The position numbers were made by a program, and so were the translations under genes. 6,673 bases of DNA. Source: Rhodobacter sp. Lineage in GTDB: Bacteria > Pseudomonadota > Alphaproteobacteria > Rhodobacterales > Rhodobacteraceae. The stretch lies in assembly GCA_027482795.1 (NCBI GenBank), contig JAIXVS010000287.1:1-6673 (forward strand). Reading direction: 5' to 3'. Below are positions 1 through 5,151 of this stretch, piece by piece. The notes under the pieces are model-generated. The model saw only the letters and a program-made list of their open reading frames with translations, was not told the DNA's origin and did not search any database. Each line of letters starts with the position of its first letter. The stretch's first letter is position 1.

Positions 1-476
1 ATATGATCGACCAGCTGGCGCGCCATGCGCTGATCGACATCACCCTAACTGCCAAAGGCGATCTGCACATCGACGATCACCACACGGTGGAAGATTGCGG
101 CATCGCGCTGGGCCAAGCCCTAACCAAGGCTTTGGGCGATAAACTGGGCATCCGCCGCTACGGCCATTTCAATCTGGCCATGGATGACGCGCAGGTCGCA
201 ACGGCGCTCGACCTTTCCGCGCGCCCGTTTCTGGTCTGGAACGTGGCCTTTCCCACGCCCAAAATCGGCACGTTTGATACCGAACTGGTGCGCGAATTTT
301 TCCAAGCCCTGTCCACCCATGGCGGCATCACCCTGCATGTTGACAAAATCCACGGCCTAAACAGCCACCACATCGCCGAAGCCGCGTTCAAATCGGCCGC
401 CCGCGCCCTGCGCATGGCCGTCGAACAAGACCCTCGCACGTCAGGCCAACTGCCCTCGACCAAGGGCGCGCTCTAG
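1..476 (+). CDS. hisB: Imidazoleglycerol-phosphate dehydratase HisB (5'-truncated by window)
   Basis: HisB removes water from imidazole glycerol phosphate to give imidazole acetol phosphate in cytosolic histidine synthesis. The two metal-binding signatures of the family are visible: HHTVED at residues 26-31 and SHHIAEAAFK at 121-130, counted from the methionine at position 3. These histidines and acidic residues bind the two Mn ions at the active site. RYGH, ALDLSARPF and FDTEL are also typical. The family is about 195 residues long and only about 158 are present, so roughly 40 N-terminal residues lie before the window. The ATG at position 3 is an internal methionine: bases 1-2 complete a codon ending in AT, consistent with the usual DHM context. 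It is the monofunctional form, with no phosphatase domain in what is visible. The stop is TAG at 474-476, and hisH follows after 42 bp. Confidence 0.96.
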   Translation, partial: MIDQLARHALIDITLTAKGDLHIDDHHTVEDCGIALGQALTKALGDKLGIRRYGHFNLAMDDAQVATALDLSARPFLVWNVAFPTPKIGTFDTELVREFFQALSTHGGITLHVDKIHGLNSHHIAEAAFKSAARALRMAVEQDPRTSGQLPSTKGAL

Positions 477-518
477 CGCTTTCATACAGGCACAAATATC
501 CATAACCCGCAGGCAATC

Positions 519-1157
519 ATGCTCACCGCCCTCGTAGATTACGACTCAGGCAACCTTCATTCCGCGCATAAGGCTTTTGTCCGCATGGCCGATGAAGTGG
601 GCGGCGGCGAGGTGATCGTCACCTCCGACCCCCGCGATGTGGCCCGCGCAAGCCGTATCGTGCTGCCCGGCGATGGCGCTTTTCCCGCCTGCCGTGCAGC
701 GCTTGGCGGCTATGACGGGCTGTTTGATGCCATATCGGACTCTGTCATCACCCACGCCCGCCCGTTTCTGGGCATTTGCGTGGGGATGCAAATGCTGGCC
801 ACTTGGGGGCGCGAGTATGAAAACACGCGCGGCTTTGATTGGATCGCAGGCGAAGTTACCCGCATCACGCCCAGCGATCCCGCGCTAAAAGTGCCACATA
901 TGGGCTGGAACGATTTGGTCATCGAATCCGCCCATCCCGTATTGGATGGGCTGAAAACAGGCGATCACGCCTATTTCGTCCACTCCTATGCCATGCAGGT
1001 CACCAACCCCGCCCAGCGTTTGGCCTATGCCGACTATGGCGCGCAAATCACCGCCATCGTGGGCCGCGACAATATCATCGGCACCCAGTTCCACCCGGAA
1101 AAATCGCAATCCCTTGGCCTGCGCCTGATTGGCAATTTCCTGCGCTGGCGGCCTTAA
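519..1157 (+). CDS. hisH: Imidazole glycerol phosphate synthase glutaminase subunit HisH
   Basis: HisH is the class I glutamine amidotransferase subunit of IGP synthase. It hydrolyses glutamine and passes ammonia to HisF, whose gene lies further down this cluster. The 212-residue length is normal. The nucleophile is Cys87 in GICVGMQ, and the rest of the triad is His192 and Glu194 in QFHPEKS. The N-terminal DYDSGNL and the KVPHMGWN and YFVHSY motifs are characteristic. The oxyanion-strand motif reads PGDG (residues 50-53), where the textbook form is PGVG. The ATG at 519 fits the expected N-terminus (MLTALVDY). Only a weak AGG (511-513) lies 5 nt upstream, so translation may depend partly on hisB. 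The gene ends 14 bp before the stop of a convergent - strand gene. Confidence 0.97.
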   Translation: MLTALVDYDSGNLHSAHKAFVRMADEVGGGEVIVTSDPRDVARASRIVLPGDGAFPACRAALGGYDGLFDAISDSVITHARPFLGICVGMQMLATWGREYENTRGFDWIAGEVTRITPSDPALKVPHMGWNDLVIESAHPVLDGLKTGDHAYFVHSYAMQVTNPAQRLAYADYGAQITAIVGRDNIIGTQFHPEKSQSLGLRLIGNFLRWRP

Positions 1158-1160
1158 CTG

Positions 1161-1188
1161 CTTGGGCGCTCTTATTGCCGCACCCAAG
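1161..1188. terminator. Possible weak hairpin at the hisH / DUF2147 convergent ends
   Basis: CTTGGG (1161-1166) and CCCAAG (1183-1188) are perfect inverted copies enclosing 16 nt, placed across the stop of the - strand gene and just past the hisH stop. This is where a bidirectional terminator would be expected. The stem has only six pairs and no T-run follows on either strand. The downstream arm is also coding sequence, so it could be chance. Confidence 0.2.
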
Positions 1189-1567
1189 TGCCCCCATCGC
1201 GGCAAATCCCCAAAACACAGCCCGACACCGCCAGACTATCCCCCGTAAGCTGCATCTTGGAATTATAGGTCTTATCGCGATCAGGGGCCCAGATTTTGCC
1301 TCCATCATACAGCCCATCACCTTGCGCCGTCATATCCCAAATAATCAGCTTGCCAATATCGCCGCCTAATGTGGCCACCTCGCCCGCGCCATTCACACCC
1401 TTAATCAATGTGCCGCAAAAGGCAGGCCCACAGGGCGCAATTTGAACAAACCCATAACCGCCATCATCTTGCGGCGCGGTTCTCCAAACCCCTTCCACGG
1501 GGTCAGCGGCCCATGCCGCGCTGGCCATCACGCCAAACAGTGCCATTGCCAAAACACCCTTTTGCAT
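1172..1567 (-). CDS. DUF2147-like secreted small protein
   Basis: This gene encodes a 131-residue protein with an N-terminal signal peptide. Residues 1-20 carry a Lys at position 3 and a hydrophobic stretch, then AWA before Ala21, a good signal peptidase I site. The mature part of about 111 residues starts DPVEGVWRT and resembles the DUF2147 family, small periplasmic or exported proteins of unknown function. Family-like marks are GVWRT near the start, the cysteine pair in APCGPAFCG (Cys46, Cys51), YDGGKIWAPDRDKTYNSKM in the middle, and GCVLGICRDGGTWVR (Cys117, Cys122) at the end. Four cysteines in an exported protein could form two disulfides (inference). I chose the ATG at 1567 because GGAGGGA lies 4 nt upstream and the signal peptide begins there. 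The open frame continues further upstream but only as noncoding-looking sequence overlapping hisA. It sits between hisH and hisA on the opposite strand. Its role, and any link to histidine, is unknown. Confidence 0.85.
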   Translation of the reverse strand: MQKGVLAMALFGVMASAAWAADPVEGVWRTAPQDDGGYGFVQIAPCGPAFCGTLIKGVNGAGEVATLGGDIGKLIIWDMTAQGDGLYDGGKIWAPDRDKTYNSKMQLTGDSLAVSGCVLGICRDGGTWVRQ

Positions 1568-1571
1568 CGCG

Positions 1572-1578
1572 TCCCTCC
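1572..1578 (-). promoter_or_regulatory. Ribosome binding site of the DUF2147-like gene
   Basis: On the - strand this reads GGAGGGA, 4 nt before the ATG at 1567. It is the strongest Shine-Dalgarno match in the window and fixes the start of the - strand gene at the signal peptide rather than at an upstream codon. Confidence 0.75.
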
Positions 1579-1635
1579 AAAAGCTGCGCCGCCCCAGAAT
1601 TACGGCGCAAATCGCCCCACCGCGCAAGACATAAG

Positions 1636-1674
1636 TTTGCATCCCGCGCGCCTGTGCCGTAAAGGGCGTGCAAA
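1636..1674. repeat. Inverted repeat TTTGCA / TGCAAA upstream of hisA
   Basis: TTTGCA (1636-1641) and TGCAAA (1669-1674) are perfect inverted copies. Inside them CCC (1643-1645) can pair with GGG (1664-1666) with one bulged base, giving a possible hairpin in the hisA leader that ends 2 nt before the ribosome binding site. It could be a regulator-binding palindrome or an RNA hairpin affecting hisA translation. A chance origin is not excluded. Confidence 0.3.
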
Positions 1675-1676
1675 AC

Positions 1677-1680
1677 GGAG
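1677..1680 (+). promoter_or_regulatory. Ribosome binding site of hisA
   Basis: GGAG lies 7 nt before the ATG at 1688. It supports that start over in-frame ATG codons further upstream, which would add sequence unrelated to HisA. Confidence 0.7.
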
Positions 1681-1687
1681 TGCGCCA

Positions 1688-2407
1688 ATGATCCTTTACC
1701 CAGCGATTGATCTGAAAGACGGGGCCTGCGTGCGCCTTTTGCGCGGCGATATGAATGCGGCCACCGTGTTTGGTACAGACCCCGCCGCACAGGCCCGCGC
1801 CTTTCAAGACGCAGGCTGCGATTGGCTGCATCTGGTCGATTTGAACGGCGCATTCGCAGGCCAGCCTGTAAACGGCGCAGCGGTAGAGGCGATCCTTGCC
1901 GCAACGTCTATCCCCGCGCAACTCGGCGGCGGCATCCGCGATATGGCCACCATCGAGATGTGGCTATCGCGCGGCATCAAACGGGTCATCCTTGGCACTG
2001 TCGCCGTGGAAAACCCCGATCTGGTGCGGCAGGCGGCAAAAGCCTATCCCACCCAAATCGCCGTGGGCATTGACGCGCGCGCAGGCCTTGTCGCCACCAA
2101 AGGCTGGGCGCATGAGACGAATGTTCAGGCCACCGACCTTGCCAAATCATTCGAGGATGCAGGCGTTGCCGCCATCATCTACACCGATATCGACCGCGAT
2201 GGCGCAATGGGCGGCCCCAACCTTCCCGCAACTGAAGCCTTGGCGCGCGCCGTCTCCATCCCCGTCATCGCCTCGGGCGGGGTGTCGTCCATGTCCGATC
2301 TTACCGCCCTGCGCGCCACAAACATCATCGCAGGGGCCATCTCTGGCCGCGCCCTGTATGACGGGGCGATCGACCTTGCCGCAGCTTTATCGCTGCTACG
2401 CGCATGA
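1688..2407 (+). CDS. hisA: ProFAR isomerase HisA (phosphoribosylformimino-AICAR-phosphate isomerase)
   Basis: HisA opens the aminoaldose ProFAR to the aminoketose PRFAR by an Amadori rearrangement, giving the substrate of HisF-HisH. It is a cytosolic (beta-alpha)8 barrel of 239 residues, a normal length. The catalytic aspartates sit where the family has them: Asp8 in YPAIDLKDG and Asp129 in VGIDAR. The two phosphate-binding half-barrel motifs are present: QLGGGIRD (78-85) and VIASGGVSS near residue 200. TDIDRDGAMGGPN (166-178) is also typical. The ATG at 1688 starts directly at the family N-terminus MILYPAIDL and has GGAG at the right distance. The last four bases overlap the next start codon (ATGA, 2404-2407), so the downstream membrane protein is probably translated by coupling to hisA. 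Confidence 0.97.
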   Translation: MILYPAIDLKDGACVRLLRGDMNAATVFGTDPAAQARAFQDAGCDWLHLVDLNGAFAGQPVNGAAVEAILAATSIPAQLGGGIRDMATIEMWLSRGIKRVILGTVAVENPDLVRQAAKAYPTQIAVGIDARAGLVATKGWAHETNVQATDLAKSFEDAGVAAIIYTDIDRDGAMGGPNLPATEALARAVSIPVIASGGVSSMSDLTALRATNIIAGAISGRALYDGAIDLAAALSLLRA

Positions 2408-2688
2408 AACGCATCGCCTTTTTCATCTGCCTTGCGGCCCTGCTGATTGGGCTGCTGCCCGTTTTCTCGGTGATCATTGCCAGTGTGATCGCCAGCATCA
2501 CAGGCTGCGATCTGGACGAAGGCAGCATCCACGCCTGCATGGCACTGGGCGCAGATATTGGCCCCACGTTGTACACCATGTTCGTTCTGGGCTGGCTGGG
2601 GCTGATCACATTGCCCATCGCCGCCTTGGGTGCGCTGGGGCTGCTGATCCTTGGAATAATCTCACTATTCCAAAAACTGCGCCGCTAA
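2404..2688 (+). CDS. Uncharacterised small two-helix membrane protein
   Basis: This 94-residue protein has no function I can name. It has two hydrophobic segments at about residues 4-33 and 56-89, joined by a conserved-looking loop, GCDLDEGSIHACMALGADIG (34-53), with cysteines at 35 and 45 and several acidic residues. The basic ends (MKR at the start, QKLRR at the end) suggest that both termini are cytoplasmic and the loop periplasmic, where the cysteines could form a disulfide (inference). I recall similar small proteobacterial proteins with a Cys...EG...Cys loop followed by LYT..V.GWL.L.TLP, which suggests a real conserved family. The ATG overlaps the hisA stop as ATGA with no clear ribosome binding site, pointing to translational coupling. 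GC content and codon use look like the neighbours. A direct role in histidine synthesis cannot be claimed. Confidence 0.85.
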   Translation: MKRIAFFICLAALLIGLLPVFSVIIASVIASITGCDLDEGSIHACMALGADIGPTLYTMFVLGWLGLITLPIAALGALGLLILGIISLFQKLRR

Positions 2689-2701
2689 GCCCTTCCTAAC
2701 T

Positions 2702-2750
2702 CCCAAAATACCTTGGGGGTGAGCGTAGCGAGGGGGCTAGCCCCCTTCCC
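2702..2750. repeat. Intergenic palindromic repeat before hisF
   Basis: The gap holds CCCAA (2702-2706) with TTGGG (2713-2717), then GAGCGTAGCGA, then a perfect 16-bp palindrome, AGGGGGCTAGCCCCCT (2731-2746). I recall intergenic elements of this make-up (CCAAA-TA-CTTGGGG, a short GC linker, then GGGGG..CCCCC) being frequent in Rhodobacteraceae genomes. As RNA it could fold into two small hairpins. The second is followed by TTCCCC rather than a T-run, so it is at best a weak terminator or an RNA-stabilising element between the membrane protein gene and hisF. Confidence 0.5.
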
Positions 2751-2780
2751 CCTGCCCGCCCCCCGCGCTATATCGCAGAT

Positions 2781-3542
2781 ATGCTGAAAACCCGCATCAT
2801 CCCCTGCCTTGATGTCGCCGATGGCCGCGTGGTCAAGGGCGTGAATTTCACCAATCTGATCGATGCGGGCGATCCGGTTGAGGCCGCCCGCGCCTATGAT
2901 GCCGCTGGCGCGGACGAATTGTGTTTTTTAGACATCCACGCCACGCACGAGAATCGCGGCACGATGTTTGATCTGGTCACCCGCACGGCCGAGGCGTGTT
3001 TCATGCCGCTGACAGTGGGCGGCGGGGTGAGGACCCCAGAAGATGTGCGCGCGCTGCTGCTGGCGGGGGCCGATAAAGTCAGTTTCAATTCCGCCGCCGT
3101 GGCCGACCCCGATGTTGTGGCCCGCGCCGCCGACCGCTTTGGCAGCCAGTGCATCGTTGTGGCCATTGACGCAAAAACCACTGCCCCGAATAAGTGGGAG
3201 ATTTTCACCCACGGCGGACGAAAACCCACTGGCATTGACGCGGTGGAATTCGCCCGAACCGTGGCCGCCAAAGGCGCAGGCGAAATTCTGCTGACTTCGA
3301 TGGACCGTGACGGCACCAAGGGCGGCTATAACCTGCCCCTGACCCGCGCCATCGCAGATGCCGTGTCCATCCCCGTTATCGCATCGGGCGGGGTGGGCAA
3401 TTTGGATCATCTGGTCGAAGGCGTAACCATCGGCCACGCCAGCGCCGTTCTGGCCGCATCCATCTTTCACTTTGGCACCTTTACCATCGCGCAGGCCAAG
3501 GCGCATATGGCAGCCGCTGGCATAGCGATGAGGATGACATGA
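2781..3542 (+). CDS. hisF: Imidazole glycerol phosphate synthase cyclase subunit HisF
   Basis: HisF is the (beta-alpha)8-barrel cyclase of IGP synthase. It uses ammonia channelled from HisH to convert PRFAR into imidazole glycerol phosphate and AICAR. The 253-residue length is normal. Catalytic Asp11 (IIPCLDV) and Asp130 (VVAIDAK) are in place, as are the phosphate-binding VGGGVR (79-84) and IASGGVGN motifs and LLTSMDRDGT (170-179). The residues that form the ammonia gate in the Thermotoga enzyme (Arg5, Glu46, Lys99 and a Glu, here 168) are all present, so the enzyme should be fully active with HisH. The start is fixed by the family N-terminus MLKTRIIPCLD. There is no Shine-Dalgarno-like sequence before it. 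The stop overlaps the hisE start as ATGA. Confidence 0.98.
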   Translation: MLKTRIIPCLDVADGRVVKGVNFTNLIDAGDPVEAARAYDAAGADELCFLDIHATHENRGTMFDLVTRTAEACFMPLTVGGGVRTPEDVRALLLAGADKVSFNSAAVADPDVVARAADRFGSQCIVVAIDAKTTAPNKWEIFTHGGRKPTGIDAVEFARTVAAKGAGEILLTSMDRDGTKGGYNLPLTRAIADAVSIPVIASGGVGNLDHLVEGVTIGHASAVLAASIFHFGTFTIAQAKAHMAAAGIAMRMT

Positions 3543-3847
3543 GCGAGATCGCAAAACTGGCCGCCACCATCGCCGCGCGTATCGGCGCTGATCCCGATAC
3601 CTCATGGACAGCAAAACTTCTGTCCAAAGGCCCCGAAAAATGCGCCGAAAAATTCGGCGAAGAGGCGGTTGAAGCGATTATCGAGGCCGTCAAAGGCGAT
3701 ACCGCCGCCCTGACGCGCGAGGCGGCGGATGTGATCTATCACCTACTGGTTATGCTCGCCGCGCGGGGGGTAAGTTTGGCCGAAGTCGAGGCTGAACTGG
3801 CCCGCCGCGCGGGGCAGTCAGGGATAGACGAAAAAGCAGGTCGCTAA
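3539..3847 (+). CDS. hisE: Phosphoribosyl-ATP pyrophosphatase HisE
   Basis: HisE splits pyrophosphate from phosphoribosyl-ATP to give phosphoribosyl-AMP, the second step of histidine synthesis. It belongs to the all-alpha NTP-PPase (MazG-like) superfamily. At 102 residues it is the stand-alone form, not fused to HisI. The metal-binding motif is visible as EKFGEEAVEAIIE (37-49) and EAADVIYHLLVML (61-73), and SWTAKLLSKGPEK (22-34) is typical of the N-terminal part. AGGA lies 4 nt before the ATG, and the ATG overlaps the hisF stop (3539-3542), so translation is probably coupled. Its TAA stop overlaps the stop of the convergent - strand RTX gene by 4 bp, leaving no room for an intergenic terminator. 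Confidence 0.96.
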   Translation: MSEIAKLAATIAARIGADPDTSWTAKLLSKGPEKCAEKFGEEAVEAIIEAVKGDTAALTREAADVIYHLLVMLAARGVSLAEVEAELARRAGQSGIDEKAGR

Positions 3848-5151
3848 ATAAAGAAAAAATCGGCAAAGGTCAGCGTCACCCCTGCCTGCAAATCTGCAAT
3901 CAGTGTAAGCCCGCCCGCCGCCCTGCCATTGCTGTCAAACCACACGGTATTGTCGGTGGTGCGTACAATGATGCGGTCTTCGGCCCCTGGGGCGATATTT
4001 GTGCGCCCTACATGGAATTCATTTGCAGCCAGTGCACGCGGGAATATCCCCGCAAAAGCCAACGCTGAGGCACTAATCGTAATGCGGTCATTGTTGCCTA
4101 CTTTGTTAGAGAAATCGGTGATGATATCGCCGCCGTCCGTCAAAAAGGCAAACCTGAACTCATCATCGCCCGCACCGCCCGTAATGATATCTTTACCTCC
4201 ACCACCCAGCAAAATATCGGCACCGTCGCCACCATTGATTTGGTCAACCCCATTTCCGCCAGACAGCGAATCTGCGCCTGCCCCGCCGATCAGGGTATCG
4301 TTCCCGCTTTCGCCAAAAAAGGAATTGGCTTCACTGCCGCCCACAATAAAATCAGCCCGTCTTGACCCATAGACACCTTCGATGAACACAAAACTATCGC
4401 CCGCAGCAAGACCCGTGTTGTCAAAACTGTCATCCAAGGTAAATCGTACCCCGTTTGCTTGGCGAAAATCGATATAATCCGTGCCTTCGCCACCATCGAT
4501 TGTTTCCGCGCCCGCACCCAAAATGAAAGTATCTACGCCCGCGCCGCCAAAAATCGTGCCGTTCACCACGCCCGCCCCGCGATTGGTAAAGGTATCGCTG
4601 CCCCCACCCAAAAGGACATCGCCCTGCATGGTGCCAAAATTGATTAGGCTATCGGCAGAGTTAATGTTCACACTTTGATAGGCCGCAACCTTACCTGTAA
4701 CCAGCCCATAGTTGATCACTTGGCCCGCGAAGGCATTGGAGGTTTCCAATGATATCCCGATGTTACTTGAAGAAATCGTACCGTAGTTTTGGATCAAATT
4801 GCCGCTTCCAGACCCGATCAATTTGATGCCCGCGCTTAGGCCAATGATGGTGCCATGGTTGATTGCCGTGTGCGTCATGCCCTCCAACGTTACAGCATTA
4901 AACCCGCTAGAAACCACGCCGCTTGCGCCGACAAAGCACGTGTTAGATTGAACAGCACCCAATCCCAAATATATCCCCGTGCCCGACGCTGCCACTGTGC
5001 CATAAACATACACTTCGTGGTTGCTGCCATTAGCGTTAATGCCAATTCCAGCTGTGGACGAAACGCTGACCCCTGCCACCACCATGGCATCGTCAAAAGT
5101 TGCTAAATCTAAGCCTGTCGTGCGATTTGCTGTAATGATCTGCATAGCCAT
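3844..5151 (-). CDS. Type I-secreted RTX calcium-binding protein with N-terminal beta-solenoid repeats
   Basis: This 435-residue protein is predicted to be exported by a type I system and to fold on binding calcium outside the cell. It has no N-terminal signal peptide. Residues about 30-190 form repeated coils of the type N-[HYF]-G-T-[IVM]...G-I-x-L, with the central glycines at 51, 78, 100, 124, 149 and 173, probably a right-handed beta-solenoid. RTX nonapeptides follow: scattered copies at 182-228 (GGGSDTFTN, GGAGVDTFI, GGEGTDYID) and an uninterrupted run at 271-333. The end resembles other RTX C-termini: DIITDFSNKVGNNDRI, then VWFDSNGRAAGGLTLIADLQ, and a final ADFFFI, the likely secretion signal. 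No enzymatic motif is seen. The start at 5151 is preferred to the ATG at 5166 because TTGGA lies 6 nt upstream. No ABC transporter or membrane fusion partner is in the window. The N-terminal half is less GC-rich than its neighbours. Its ligand or function is unknown; a surface or matrix protein is possible. Confidence 0.85.
   Translation of the reverse strand: MAMQIITANRTTGLDLATFDDAMVVAGVSVSSTAGIGINANGSNHEVYVYGTVAASGTGIYLGLGAVQSNTCFVGASGVVSSGFNAVTLEGMTHTAINHGTIIGLSAGIKLIGSGSGNLIQNYGTISSSNIGISLETSNAFAGQVINYGLVTGKVAAYQSVNINSADSLINFGTMQGDVLLGGGSDTFTNRGAGVVNGTIFGGAGVDTFILGAGAETIDGGEGTDYIDFRQANGVRFTLDDSFDNTGLAAGDSFVFIEGVYGSRRADFIVGGSEANSFFGESGNDTLIGGAGADSLSGGNGVDQINGGDGADILLGGGGKDIITGGAGDDEFRFAFLTDGGDIITDFSNKVGNNDRITISASALAFAGIFPRALAANEFHVGRTNIAPGAEDRIIVRTTDNTVWFDSNGRAAGGLTLIADLQAGVTLTFADFFFI
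4153..4341 (-). repeat. Tandem RTX nonapeptide repeats (7 units)
   Basis: Seven back-to-back 27-bp units encode residues 271-333 of the RTX protein. The first is degenerate (GGSEANSFF). The other six fit GGxGxDxUx: GESGNDTLI, GGAGADSLS, GGNGVDQIN, GGDGADILL, GGGGKDIIT, GGAGDDEFR. Each pair of turns binds calcium in a parallel beta-roll in known RTX proteins. The spacing is exactly nine residues throughout. Confidence 0.9.
4582..5064 (-). repeat. About 24-residue beta-solenoid coil repeats in the RTX protein
   Basis: Residues 30-190 repeat a motif seen most clearly as NHGTIIG..AGIKL, NYGTISS..IGISL, NYGLVTG and NFGTMQG. The motif Asn residues at 98, 122, 147 and 171 are 24-25 residues apart. 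Earlier, weaker copies are YGTVAASGTGIYL and ASGVVSSGFNAVTL. This is the spacing expected of beta-helix coils. The copies have diverged at the DNA level. Confidence 0.65.

Larger units (their letters stand above)
1568..1687. promoter_or_regulatory. Divergent intergenic region between the DUF2147-like gene and hisA
   Basis: This 120-bp gap separates two divergent start codons, so it should carry the promoter of the - strand gene and, unless transcripts read through from hisH, the promoter for hisA onward. I could not pick a convincing -35/-10 pair on either strand. No short reading frame with a run of histidine codons is present, so a classical his attenuator is not supported. The visible elements are the two ribosome binding sites and an inverted repeat at 1636-1674. 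Confidence 0.5.

Noticed and set aside
3..476. ATG at position 3 as the true hisB start
   Set aside because: Starting there would lose about 40 family residues. The preceding bases fit the usual histidine codon before this methionine, so the gene is simply cut by the window edge.
839..1369. 176-codon open frame on the + strand overlapping the end of hisH
   Set aside because: It is an out-of-frame shadow of hisH and of the antisense of the DUF2147-like gene, rich in Arg/Pro/His as expected for a GC-rich shadow frame.
1442..1687. N-terminal extension of hisA by 82 codons
   Set aside because: It overlaps the - strand DUF2147-like coding region, lacks HisA homology, and a good ribosome binding site precedes 1688.
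1568..1687. His leader-peptide attenuator before hisA
   Set aside because: No short reading frame with clustered histidine codons and no terminator/antiterminator pair is visible.
1568..1921. Upstream extension of the DUF2147-like frame to 249 residues on the - strand
   Set aside because: The extension runs over the start of hisA on the other strand and has no resemblance to a secreted protein. The signal peptide and a strong GGAGGGA mark the start at 1567.
4153..4341. Regular 27-bp periodicity considered as a CRISPR or DNA satellite
   Set aside because: The units differ in DNA sequence and are in frame with RTX nonapeptides, so the periodicity is explained by the protein.
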